In this document: positions 50,381 to 61,687 of the stretch, one piece after another
Position numbering within the stretch: the stretch's first letter is position 1
Layout: each line of letters begins with the position of its first letter
NCBI GenBank assembly: GCA_029962745.1
Contig: CM057158.1
Location: forward strand, 17,146,743-17,210,742
From: Echinometra lucunter
Lineage: Eukaryota; Echinodermata; Echinoidea; Camarodonta; Echinometridae
Reading direction: 5' to 3'
Length of the DNA stretch: 64,000 nucleotides
Notes under the pieces: model-generated
Databases searched by the model: none
The model's input: the letters and a program-made list of their open reading frames with translations, nothing else
What the model was told of the DNA's origin: nothing
Position numbers and translations under genes: made by a program

Positions 50381-50700
50381 AGAGTAGATTTGAAAAGGAC
50401 AAGAGGAATTAAGCTCTAAAATTTATTTGTTTATTAATTGCGTATACGCTCTTTTCTTATCTCTCTTTTTCTCTTTCTTTTTACCATTTATTTGTCTTCT
50501 TGTCTTTCTCTATGTCGCTCTATCCGTCTCTATCTTATTTTATTATCTCTTTCTCTCTCTGACATCTTTTTTTTTTCTTCACAGATCGGACTATTTCTTT
50601 ATCATTCTGAAACCAATCCATGATTTAAATGAATTAGTAGGCATTTGCATCTCACGAAACCTCTAATCATTCTCTTCTTTCCTTTTCTTGATTCCTGCAG

Positions 50701-50887
50701 CAACCTTCACCTACCGCTTGAATAACGAGACCCACGGAGAGAAGACTGAGGAGGATACGATATTCGTCCATTACGAGGACGGTCACTGGAGCGCTCCATA
50801 CTTCGACTGCGGTGGAGGGGATATCTGGATGATGACCTATACAGTACCCTTCCTCGGCCGGAGACCCAATGGCACGTACTACTTCAA
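50701..50887 (+). CDS. Partial gene, exon c: Cache-domain exon of a GPR158/GPR179-like class C receptor
   Basis: A 187-bp exon after a strong polypyrimidine tract and acceptor (TTCTTGATTCCTGCAG), ending at CAA|GTAAGT. The first two bases (CA) join the last G of the exon at 7779 to give Ala. It then encodes 61 residues starting TFTYRLNNETHG, plus two bases (AA, a Lys or Asn codon). Residues 90-112 of the joined peptide carry the Cache signature: W-S-A-P-Y-F-D-C-G-G-G-D, then W-M-M-T-Y-T-V-P-F. The W-x-x-P-Y block is general to Cache domains. The Cys right after it is, as I know the family, typical of GPR158-type receptors and not bacterial Cache sensors. Sequons N-E-T (69) and N-G-T (117) fit an extracellular domain. 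Vertebrate GPR158 is a glycine-responsive class C receptor without a Venus flytrap domain. Transmembrane exons are not in the window, so the receptor call is inference. Confidence 0.82.
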
Positions 50888-51370
50888 GTAAGTCTGACGC
50901 CAACTTAAGCCTGCGTAAATAGCACCTTGCGGTTGTCACATCCCAGTGTTCCTTATTTCTATTTTCCTGTGGTCTGTTCTAAATATACCACTGTGACAGT
51001 GTGTCTGACATTTTGCATGCCAGTTATATTTACATTTGCACTTTTTCTTAGTCCCATTTTCATATCGTTCTCTCCTGTGTTAGCCGTATAGCGATAAGAT
51101 TTATTGACCTAAATTGTGCGTCGTTTCATTCTATTCATAGGCTAATACATGAAATATGTATTGCATTTGTACTAAATCATTCATGGTGCAAAATAATGAT
51201 GCGACGATTTCAACATAATTATGTTGATAAAGAAGAACGTTTATCAAGAAAGACCTCTAATCAAGAAGGGGTTTTTGTCAGGGACAAATTGTTTTCAAGC
51301 TTCGAGAATATGAATTCTATTTTGAGCTACTTCACTTTGAAAACACCGAGATAAATTATGTTTCTGTTAT

Positions 51371-52202
51371 AGGAAACTACAACCCTCTAGCCAAGTAGTT
51401 TTTAAATCAAAAGTTAGACCAATCAAACAGATCAGCGAAAGATTCAACGAAATCGGACACGGAATAAAAAAGTTGTGGCTTCATGAAATATTTCTATATG
51501 ACATTTTTTTACACTATTATTGACATCATTTTGTGGACAACACTCAAAATATATTGTACATCACACATAATTAAACTTTTTCATTTTTCTTAAGATTTGC
51601 AAATTTTCTTAAGCCAAACTCAAGATCTGTAATGTAGGAGTGTTTCCTCCGCAACATATCTGGAATAGGGACAATGAAAATATGTCCTCAAGAAAATGAA
51701 TGATAATGATAATGATAATAACAAATAACGTCTTATTTATCCAGGGTAGCCACTTCAGCTTTAATCAGTTGCTCTTCCATCGGGCCCTGCATAACAGACT
51801 CATAACATAATATGTTACTATTACCCTTCTCCATTCTTATGTGCCGAGCGCCCGGCTGGAAGGCAGAAGGTCCCATTTTTGTAAGTCTTTGGTATGACTC
51901 GGCCGGGGATCGAACCCACGACCTCCCGTTCATGAGGCGGACGATATCAATATTTATTGAGCCAACATGCCCGGTTTTTAAAGAATACTAGTATTTGAAA
52001 TCTTGTCTACAAAAAGAGAGTTGTCCACAAATAATGTCACCAATGGCTATGATAGTGTCAAAACAGAAAAATTTCATATATATATAAGACACAACTTTCA
52101 TATTAGACACAGATTTCTTATGTGTGATTTCTTTTTAATTTTCGCTGATCTGTTTTGTTCTGTCTTAGCTTAAAAACTACTTGACTTGAGGTCTTGGTTT
52201 CC
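51371..52202. mobile_element. Inverted-repeat (fold-back) element interrupted by a SINE
   Basis: The left arm (51371-51545) and right arm (52015-52202) are diverged inverted copies. Shared blocks include CAAGTAGTTTTTAA, ACAGATCAGCGAAA, GAAAGTTGTG or AAAGTTGTGGC, and TTGTGGACAAC. The interior contains the family-1 SINE (51700-51975). The arms are longer and more diverged than those of the MITEs, so this is an old element. No transposase is seen. Confidence 0.7.
51700..51975 (-). mobile_element. tRNA-derived SINE, family 1, copy 2
   Basis: Same orientation and layout as the copy at 470-724. On the minus strand: head CCGGGCATGTTGGCTCAATA, box B GGTTCGATCCC, shared body, ATT/ATC tail. Box A is damaged: AT-rich sequence replaces the end of the GTTGATAGAGC segment, so this copy probably cannot be transcribed by polymerase III from its own promoter. 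The body also carries a short ACAGACTCATA insertion relative to copy 1. Confidence 0.8.
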
Positions 52203-53347
52203 TTTAATGGAGTGAATGCATGTCATCGCACCCACATTACCTGTCCCGGTCCTTTGATCTCTAATGCGTATCACCACAATTTAGTTTTCATCTTTATTAT
52301 GAGCCACCTTTTCCATTCCACTAGACAGTTGGTATAACGCTAATTGAAATATGAGGTTAATTGAATAGCTCACAGTGCAAAGTGACCTATTTATAGTTCG
52401 TATTCCTCCCGGCTTACGTGCGAGCAAACCGCTATTGTGACGTCACTGTTATGCAGTGATGGATGCGAATTTAATTGCCTATGCCAACCCCAGTGCAAAG
52501 ACCAAAAGGAAAATTCGGTTTGTTGGAAAAGGTGATGATAGTTAGGAGAAACGATGAAAATGTGGAGGAAGTGATCAATCATTTTTTTTAAATGGTGTAT
52601 AACGATTGTGACGTGGTAAAAAGTTAATGACATTTAATGGATAAAATGTTTTAGTGCTCAATTAAGAGTGATTGTCAGGGTGGTCTCTTCATCAGCAAAG
52701 TTAATGGTTCTCTTGGCATTTTTAGTTCACCCTCCCTTGTGCGCTAGATATACACTGACTACACCTGTGGGTCATGAGAAGGAATTTATGCTTCAATATT
52801 GGAATTTCTATTTTCTAATTTCCAAGTCAAAGTGGAAGATTGCATAAAAGATATGAATAAATGCCTTTGTACAAAGTCGTTCTGATGCAAACCAAAGGCC
52901 TTTAGGCTTCATTAAATCCTATAGATTTATCTTCTCTCTTCTTTGTCTCCAAAAAGCATTATATAACGCGCACAATCCAGAAATCGCGTTAGCAGTGCTT
53001 GATTAGCCTTGGTTCCAGTCGGTTGCCTTCACTGTCATGCGCGTCACCTAGGCTGTTTTCCAGGACTTTTATTAGATCATACACGGCACGCAGTCAATAA
53101 TAATCCGGGCGAAACTAATGCAAATATAATTTCATGCTTCCCCAGCTTCATAACGCATCTTAAATGAATTCCTTCTCCTGCGTTTAAGAAAAGTCATCCT
53201 AGTAGACGGGAATTGAATTGAATATGTGGGTGGTAATTTAGAAGGGATGGTTGAATTTGAGAGTGACTTAAATTAAATTTCTAAAAGTACATTGGAATAA
53301 CTACATTGTTTTCAAGTTATGTAATGAATTCTGTGAAGAATTCCATT

Positions 53348-53379
<32 letters not shown>

Positions 53380-54053
53380 TTTTTTTTTTCAAATGTGGAG
53401 GTCGTTTCCCCCGTTAATGAAAACATATTTTTTGTGTATGGGGAGGAGGTACACCCCAGGCAGATGAAAATGGAAATAACTGTTTGAAATGTGTTTGACG
53501 ATCATGGGGGGGGGGCTCTCTCTCTCTCTATATATATTTTTTTTTTTCCTGCCATGAAGGCAAATTTAAACCTCGCTTTCATTAGAGATGTTAAAAAAAT
53601 GAATTCGTTGTAATGAAAATACCTCCGCGAAAATACTTTCACAATCATTTTTATCCAGGCACTGTTTCTCACGGGTAATAATAACCACAGGGCTAAAATC
53701 CATAATTTATCTCCTTTTCCCCGGTGGAATCATTCCTGTCCACTTTCCACGAGCTTGTTGCGTTTGAATATAGGTTCCTTACCGACAGGCGTCGGCTTGT
53801 GAAGGGCTCCTTGCTCGTGGCAAGTCAGTGAACTTGGCTCTTTTACGGTCACATTTGTAATGGTGATTGTGGAGAATAATCGTTTATTATTCAACTTAAC
53901 ATGCCCGAGTCTTTTCCCTAGGCGTCACCTAGCTGTGTTGGAGGGAATACCAATAGATAGCTCTAATTCTAATCGGCTCCATTTCCCGCCTCCAGATACT
54001 AGAGTGCGTCCATACGACATATCACTTAAACTATTGCATCAGGGAAATTCCAG

Positions 54054-54127
54054 TTAACCCAATGCCTACTGGAACCGGATGGCCCTGTATTGAGCCTGTG
54101 GGAATAAGAGAATCCAGTAGCCAACGG
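54054..54127. mobile_element. TTAA micro-element, copy B
   Basis: A 74-bp unit: TTAACCCAATGCCTACTGGA on the left and TCCAGTAGCCAACGG on the right form the inverted ends, with GGCCCTGTATTGAGCC and GTGGGAATAAGAGAA between. The right TTAA is lost. It is the reverse orientation of copy A at 25285. Confidence 0.72.
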
Positions 54128-54874
54128 CATATGTATTAGCAACTCATCTCTTTACTGAAAAAAGGAAAGGTCCCGTATATACAGCGTAATTTTCCACGTC
54201 AGGTACAGACTGACTTCTTTTATATGAGGCATTGTTTTCCTTTGTCAAAAATTTCGATCACGAAATTTCTGAGAAATCTTCAACATCAAATTAATCATTC
54301 GTGTGGACAATTGAGGAAAGGTACATTCAAGTATAAGTCAAACTTTCCGCATAGACTTTTACATGTATTTAAAAATGGTTTTCTAATCATTTGCTGAGAA
54401 AGAACGTGAAAGTTAATACCATCAGAGAAGGAGTATCATAGATTTAGAAATTCAAGCTTACAACATACTATCCCTATGATATGTTTAACCCTAAACCCTT
54501 AAAGCAAACTCTCCTCTTTTGCCAGTCTTAAAATGGCTTTGATCGCCTCGTCTTTATGCTCGAGCAAATCTGTCAATATTTCTTCACTATTTATTGATGT
54601 GATTTCGACAGTCGTAATAATGGCAGTCTGGTGATTTGGAATGGCTGACCTTAATCAGGGAACACAGCTCACAGAGTAGCCCCGACACTATGTCTCGATT
54701 GTTATCACCCATCTCTCACCTTTTAATTAATTGTCTCTCGTTTACTCGTCATACTATGGTTAACTCCTTGGTTTAACCTGTGAAACAACTCAGTTAATCA
54801 TTGTGATTTGTATGTATACTCATTGGACACTGGGCAGTTAGGCATTTTGTCGAATGCTTAGTCTTGGATCGAGT

Positions 54875-55024
54875 CCAGGGGAGCGTGTCATCAAGACAGT
54901 GTCTTGTCAGTGATTTTTTACCGACAACTGTTGTAGGCTAACTGAAATCCTTGCATCTGATTGGCTGAGAGCAAATTTGTCAGTAAAATATCACTGACAA
55001 GACACTTCATGAAACGCTCCCTGG
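54875..55024. mobile_element. MITE of the GTTTCAT family with a CCAAT core, copy 2
   Basis: A 150-bp element with ends CCAGGGGAGCGTGTCATCAA and, on the other strand, CCAGGGAGCGTTTCATGAAG, plus inner inverted arms GTGTCTTGTCAGTGAT. The core AACTGAAATCCTTGCATCTG, then ATTGGCTGAGAGCAAATTTG, is the reverse complement of the core at 7930-7975. Non-coding. Confidence 0.82.
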
Positions 55025-55095
55025 ATCTTTCCATGCGAGTGCGCATGTGCAAATTTTCCTTTCAACATGTTCAAAAGAACGAAGGGTTAGCACGG

Positions 55096-55179
55096 TTAAC
55101 AATCCCATTACTGAGGGGAGCCGGATGTCCCCTGAATTAAGCCCTTGGGAATTAGATATTTCAGTAGTCAATGGGTTAA
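55096..55179. mobile_element. TTAA micro-element, copy C
   Basis: An 84-bp unit with TTAA at both ends. Its interior matches copy B with divergence: GAGCCGGATGTCCCCTGAAT, TAAGCCCTTGGGAATTAGA, TTCAGTAGTCAATGGGTTAA. It lies 71 bp from the MITE ending at 55024. Confidence 0.7.
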
Positions 55180-55230
55180 ATTAATTGAATGAAATCAACA
55201 ACGATGTCTCAGATTAAGGCGGCATCCTAT

Positions 55231-55305
55231 TCTTTTTGGAATAGAATCATCTAAGTCTTTTTGGAATAGAATCATCTAAGTCTTTTTGGAATAGAATCAT
55301 CTAAG
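55231..55305 (+). repeat. Tandem repeat, 3 x 25 bp
   Basis: Three identical copies of a 25-bp unit (TCTTTTTGGAATAGAATCAT then CTAAG). Perfect identity means recent expansion, or possibly an assembly effect. Confidence 0.97.
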
Positions 55306-58300
55306 TCCCACATGTTACATAAAGATGCGGGTTTTTATGGGAATGAAACTCAACCCGAAGAAATCGCCAGCGATATTTGAACTGACTGAACTAGGTCGGC
55401 GCTCTCTTTCAGATTTAGATCTTCCTGTCATGCGAAATTCTGACCAGCGTCAAGAAAGTAAATGCTGAATATGAAGATCATTTCGGAGACTCCCCGCGAC
55501 GCCATCTTGAATCAGCGGCAATATACATCATCCTAATTGACCTGCGTACTAAGGCGGGAAACGGAGAAGAATTCAATATTACTCATATCTGGCTCAACAT
55601 TGAAGTAGCCACAAATAGATTTTTTTATGACCGGGTCAGCACTTTTCATCATGGAAGGAATATCCATATGATGTATCACGAAACTTTCCTAGGCTTGGAA
55701 CATAACACGTTTATTGATTTTCTTCTTGAAGATACTTGCAGTCAGTTGTGGAATAATGATTTCCTTGAAAAGGGACTTGGTCTTCTTGACTATGCGTTTG
55801 GAGTGTCATTAGTAGTTTCGCGTCATGGGGCGTGGTCTTTAACGAGATGCAAATACAATTTCAGGCCGTCTTGAACAGGGGTCGGGATCTGTGTCATTGG
55901 CATCATTGTCAGAGAAGGGCGAGAAAAAAAAAAGAAATATAGCAACAGAAATAAAAAACAGAAACTAAGAGAAAGGTTATGAATTCATTTAGAGAAAGAT
56001 GTGGTACAGAAACACCAAAATCAATATTGACTTTTTTTCTCTCTCTCTCAAAGTTAGGGAGCGTGCTAGAAAACTTTTGACAGTTTCAGTATCTGCACGT
56101 CTGAAAAATTCGATACAACTCTCTCTGTTTACAATGTATTTACACTAAGCCATGCGATTGTGCCATAACTGTGATAGCAAAATCGATCCATTTAAGTTAA
56201 GTGTTGAAGGAGCATGCTTTCCAGTGCTCTAATTCGCAACACGGTGTCCTTTCTAGCCTGTCAATCTCTGAGCTTGATTCAGCTAAGAGAGCTCTCTTGT
56301 TGGTTCAGAATAAATTTTCATTTCAAAATGTTTGGATTATAACAGATGTGCTTTGTTTGAACAAGACGCCTAGAATACCTGTTCAATCAATATAGCACGG
56401 CGTGATGCCTTGAGCAGCTTTAATAACGTGAGCTAGGGGCGTATATAGCTGTAAAAGACTGATCAGAGAATGGGGGGGGGGGGGGTACTTTGATTTAGTT
56501 TACATATCTCCATGTATATTTAATATCTATTTACCCCTCTCAAAGTTTCAAGTTCGTCTCCCCCCCCCCCCCCCCTTCATTTACACATGCAGCTGATTTT
56601 CTCTGAAACCAGTGGAAAACGTGGACTTTTTTATGTTACGTTTGTGCACATCTGTATTCTTTCACCGTTTGAATAACCTTCCATTATGACTTCATTATGT
56701 TGTTTCCTCATCATCCTTCTCTCCCTCCCTCCTTTCTTTCCTTTCTCTATCTTTCTCTCTATCTTCCTCTCCCTCTCCCCCTCTCTCTGTCTCTTATACT
56801 GTCTCATTGATTTTGTTCTATCTATCTGAGCTTTATTACTTTGTTCTTTCAAACAAGCTTTCTTCGTTTTAATTAGCTCTTCGTCATGGGGCTCTCTCTC
56901 TCTGTCTCTCTCCCTCTCTTGCTCTCTACCCCTGCGCTCCTCCATCAGCGGATAATGAAAATGTCACGTCATAAGACGAGTTAATTCCTCTTCCCCAAGG
57001 TCAAGGATGGGATGGGTAGCAGTACTGTGGAATCAATTTCAGCCAAGGTCATTCTTCTAACATCCAACCCATTATTAGAATCAGTGCGTGGCGGAATTCT
57101 TGCATATAAGGGAGGAGGTCGCAGGGGAAGGGTTGTGATTTTGATAGCGATGAAAATCTTCAGACGATATGAGAAATCACGTCGGTGGTTCCTATCCATG
57201 TATTTCACAGAAGTGCAAGGAATGTGACACCGATCTCGATAACCTGTCCATATGTTTGTTCGGGCTCATGGACCTGACGACAGTTAGTGTACCAGAACGT
57301 CGTTATATGCCCTGTCACGTACGCCTTCCCGATTTTTATGGTCTTAATAGGTTAGGAATTAGAGCGTGCACAAGGCTTGCATCACCGTATCTTATTTTTC
57401 AAATATTTTCTCAGGGTTATTTCATTTAATCACAGAATATATTAAAAGTATATGGTGGTTGAAAGAGAGAGAGAGGGGGAGAGAGCGAGAGAGGTTGAAG
57501 GCGGGCGGGTTGGTATACAGAGGAGATGACTCAAGGAAATACCATATTGGCCTCGTCGGCGTCTTGATCTGGAAGAAAAGGATTAGAAAATGTATCGATT
57601 TTTTATGTTCTTGCGAAATATGATTATTTGTAACGAATGATAAAAAGGTGGCAAATTTTGCCTACATCGATATAGCATAAATCTTGATTTTCTTGAGATA
57701 ACAGCTTTGACAGAGGTCTTGAAGGGGCCTTGAACACGTTGAAATAGCATAGCCATTTGGGGTTAAGGAAATCGCTTTTATATCATTGATGATCATTTTT
57801 AAATTAAATTTGCGTCTTAAAATTTTCTGTTTTTTATATACTTTTGTGTCTACCGCATGCAGGCAAAATGGCCTCCATAATCAACCATTTTCAGTAAAAA
57901 TGAAAATTTCAATGATCTTTGCTCGTCTTCCTTGAATCTTTGCTGTCCATATCACTCTCTACTGATTTTAAGTCGTATCCTATATGGTAGCTATAGTGCC
58001 TTTAATGTTTTAAAAAGATGCACTGCACTTTTCCGGTTTTCTTTTCCTAATTAAGGCCTGGCGTCCGATTTATGCCGAAATATCTCATAGCCGTCAACCT
58101 CCGCCTAGACAATTCGTTTTTATTGCCAACATGGGCATAGCAACAGACGGCAAAAGAAATATCGCCGTTCTACATTTAATCCCGAGCTTGTTTTTCTAAA
58201 TTTGATGTAATGCTAAAATCTGGAGTAATGAAATGAAAGGGAGGTTCACGACCTATTTTTGAAGTATTTGTTTTTCTTCCATATGAAAAGCTCTCTTCTA

Positions 58301-60352
58301 ATATTTCCCCTTTCCATATTAGAATTCGCCTATAGTTGGGAACCACTTTAAATTCGGGAAATTGAGGCACTTCAAACTGTACGAACTAGCTATATTTGAC
58401 TACAAAATGTATGAGCAAAAGAAAACGAACAGGTTAATTTGATTATTGGCAAATTTTAAGAATTTTCCTGTCCGAAGAATTTTCAGCAATATATTGCAGA
58501 AATAATTCAAACCAATATCTTGTAGGAGTTATTTATGAAATTAAAAGAATTTATGCCCATTCTTAATTCCTTCCTGTTATCTGTAAATAGTTCAATGATA
58601 TTTAATACGTATTATTGAGAGTGAGGGTGAGTACCACCACTCTCATCACTCTGGTTCGTGGATCGCTGCGGTTACTCTTTTTTTTTGGGGGGGGGGGAAG
58701 GGGTGATCACTTAGGTTACAATGAAAATGAACTCTATATTATTATAGAATTCTATATTATAGAAGTTTAACTTTTCGATATTCGAGATTCATCGGTTCTC
58801 ATGATCATCGTCTTTAAGGTTGTATCATTGTTTTAAGAAAGGTGCATAAAGCCACGACGAAACATGTCCTACATTGAATCGCCGTGGTTTGTGGTAATGA
58901 CATCAGCCCTTGTCAAGGGCCAGGGGAAGAGAGCCACAGTGCAGCTGGCTGAATGGACACCCGGACACCCCTGGAACTCCAGGGTCCAAAGAGAAGGATT
59001 AGATAGAGTGACAAGCTGGATTGAACTCGGATTAAAAGGTCATCTTGAATTCTAATCACGAACTGCTCTTTTCTAGGGAAAATGGAATGGGAAAAAATGA
59101 GCAAACTCTAAATCTTGAAGGAAATGGGATACAAAGACCAGCAAAACATAATGAAAATTGTTTATTTATATATATACACACACACACACATACAAACATA
59201 TAGATATCTATATGTATGGCTTTTCCTGTCTATCACACGCGATTTCATCACCATCCTTTCATCATATGTTGCACTGCGATGATAAATTGATTTTTATAGC
59301 TATGCACATATTTCATATAAAAGATCCCTGCACTCAATTTCCATCAAATTGGTTTTCCCGCGTGTATTTCTCGGCACGAGAGATCTCTCTCACTCATAAC
59401 GTCCATTCACTATTCTCTCCAGGGAAGCTGTTATATTGCCATAGTTGTCGTATGGTCATATCTCTAAATCTTTGTGCAGGTGGTCGTAGAAATGGCCGTT
59501 CTTGCTCGGTCCGATTGTCCAAGACAGTTCCACTCAAGGATTGACATGAATTCAGGCTGACTAACAAAGGCGTGCAAACGAACAACATAATTTGGCCCCA
59601 AGGCGATCGTCTGTGGCAGGTTGATGACGTAAAAAGGCGGGAAAACTGCGCCCGTTATATCAAATTTAAGACGCTGGGGACGAGAAATGGCGCTTGTCTG
59701 CTGGGCAGAGCTGTCTTTATTTCTTTGTAATCTTTATGTTTTTTCCTCTTCTGTTTAACTACAAGAGCACATCTTTTTCTCTTTTACCCGACTTGATCAA
59801 GCAAATAAAAAGAGTTGATTTTACTCTGAGCTTATTGCATTATTCGACATTCACGTGGGGGACTGTCCCCCTACACAAAATAATCATCATGTTGCCTTGA
59901 GACTTGCAACAAGATTAAAAAGAGTGCTCTACGATACACGATGATCAATTCATACGAATGTCTGTACTAAGAATATGACCTTTCAATGGTTACGTAAGTA
60001 GAAACATTGCTACAGTGGTATAAAAAGTAACTGGCTTCCATACAACAAGTGGCGAGTACTTCCTCTTTATTTTGTGCCTCGTATTAAAAGGTCGTACATG
60101 GGCACCCCAAACTGAATTTTCTTCTCCTTTGAACTACCCGCGCCAGCCATATTTCCACTGCTCCAAAACATAGACTATTGATTACCGATTCCCCCAAATA
60201 GCCTTGTAGAACTAGATCTTGGAGTGCCAAACATGTAGGGTAGGTCAAAAATTCACAACGCAATTACATACCTCGATAATCAATACCTTCTGCCCGCAAA
60301 TGTTTCTTCCACAACAAAAGTCATGTCCTGCAAACGTCAATGGCAGGCTCTT

Positions 60353-60570
60353 TGTGGTGGTCCTAAAGTACGCTCGACGACAGGTCATGTTGCCTTGAAT
60401 TTCACGGCCAAGTCCAAAAGTCGACCACAATCGTCAAATTCGCAGCCACAAGTCTCAAAGTATGCTACCAAAGTCGTCAACTTTGCGGCCAAAATCGCGA
60501 TTTTTCACGACTTAGCCGCGAAATTCGGGACAACATTACCTGTCGTCGAGCGTACTTCAGGGTCACCACA
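60353..60570. mobile_element. Palindromic MITE with TGTGGTG ends
   Basis: A 218-bp unit. Left end TGTGGTGGTCCTAAAGTACG then CTCGACGACAGGT; right end on the other strand TGTGGTGACCCTGAAGTACG then CTCGACGACAGGT (30 of 33 positions match). Inner arms also pair (GAATTTCACGGCCAAGTC with GACTTAGCCGCGAAATTC). The centre is built of short similar phrases around CAAAGTCG and AATTCGCAGCC. Non-coding. Confidence 0.8.
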
Positions 60571-61607
60571 GTTCTTTCATCAAATTACTTTTATTGTTAA
60601 CATGGTTTAAGGATTGTTCACATTACGAGGCAGTAAACCTCTGTGGGTTTTTTTTTTTCGTATAATGAATGATTCTCGCAGAAGTAAAAAGTTTTGTTTC
60701 CCCTCCTGGTGACAAAAGGTGTGAACCAATTAAATAGTTGTAGAAATTAGCGCAAAATAAATCTCCCGAAAATACACCCAAACCTTTAAAAAACAACAAC
60801 AACAACCGAAAACACCCCACGCTTTTCACTGATTTTGGACCTATTTGACACCTTTAACCATAGCCCTAAAATGTGTCACACAATATTGATAGGCCTTAAG
60901 TAGGAAAAAACAACAACTACCTTTCCACGCTGTTTTGTGCATGTGTGTGTGTGTGTGTTTGTTGTTTGTTTTTGTAAATGTTTATGCTTTTTGTTTTGTT
61001 TTGTTTTATTTATTGGTTTTTTGTTTGTTTGTTTGTTTTTGTTGATCATGCGTGCGCACAACAATATATTTATTTGACTGCGCATGTCCTCATCCTTAAC
61101 CTATAACTACTTTTCTCTATTCCCATCTTGTAAGTTCTACGGTAGATGTAAACTCACTCAGAGTTTTAAAATTGCTTGAAAATTCATCTTGAGATTTGAT
61201 ATTCAACATCAGCATTTCATGATGTTAGAGAAACTACACTTTACAACTTCACACCGTTGATTTCAATTTTCTAAGTGAAATATATCTTCGTTATGTATAC
61301 AGGCCCAGTGTAAAGCCTCTCATCGTTTCCCTTGAGGACATGTTTGCTAACACTGAGCGAAGGCATCCCTTGGACCTAATCGCCTGTTGGAGGAAGTGAT
61401 TGATCTTCATACTTTCCCTCACAGGGAACTTTTCATGCGAACTTGACCACTCGCCTATATGCAGACCACTTTTCGTTTTCTGCTGTATTAGGCGTCTTGG
61501 GTCATTCTGACTTTGTTTGGCAATTGCCTGCTGCATCGTAGTTATGTCTGTACAATCACCTGCTATGATAAAGACCATTATATCTCGTTGCCTTTGACTG
61601 GTTGCAT

Positions 61608-61687
61608 TTTACCCGCTGGCTTCTGCATTCTGTAATTCCCATAGGTTTAATACAGGGACTACCTGGTTCAAAAAGGCAACGGGTTAA
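61608..61687. mobile_element. TTAA micro-element, copy D
   Basis: An 80-bp unit in the same orientation as copy A: (T)TTACCCGCTGGCTTCTG..., TGTAATTCCCATAGGTTTAA, TACAGGGACTACCTGGTTC and AGGCAACGGGTTAA. The right TTAA is intact; the left reads TTTA. Confidence 0.75.

Larger units (their letters stand above)
7780..50700 (+). other. Intron B of the receptor gene (42,921 bp)
   Basis: A very long intron from GTAAGT at 7780 to TTCCTGCAG at 50700, filled with the transposons and simple repeats listed separately and with a 500-N assembly gap. I see nothing recognisable in these stretches: 8420-9730, 10000-12160, 12400-15300, 16580-17800, 20760-23700, 24290-25280, 27760-28520, 28560-29390, 30760-33530, 35240-36670, 37720-38150, 39130-39770, 39890-46020, 46280-47730 and 48360-49900. 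They hold only short chance ORFs, poly-A/T runs and minor GA/CT tracts. An extra exon whose length is a multiple of three could have been missed. Confidence 0.6.

Noticed and set aside
61309..61400. Possible exon after GTATACAG at 61301-61308
   Set aside because: The frame is open for about 30 codons and then stops without a donor; the sequence shows no Cache similarity.
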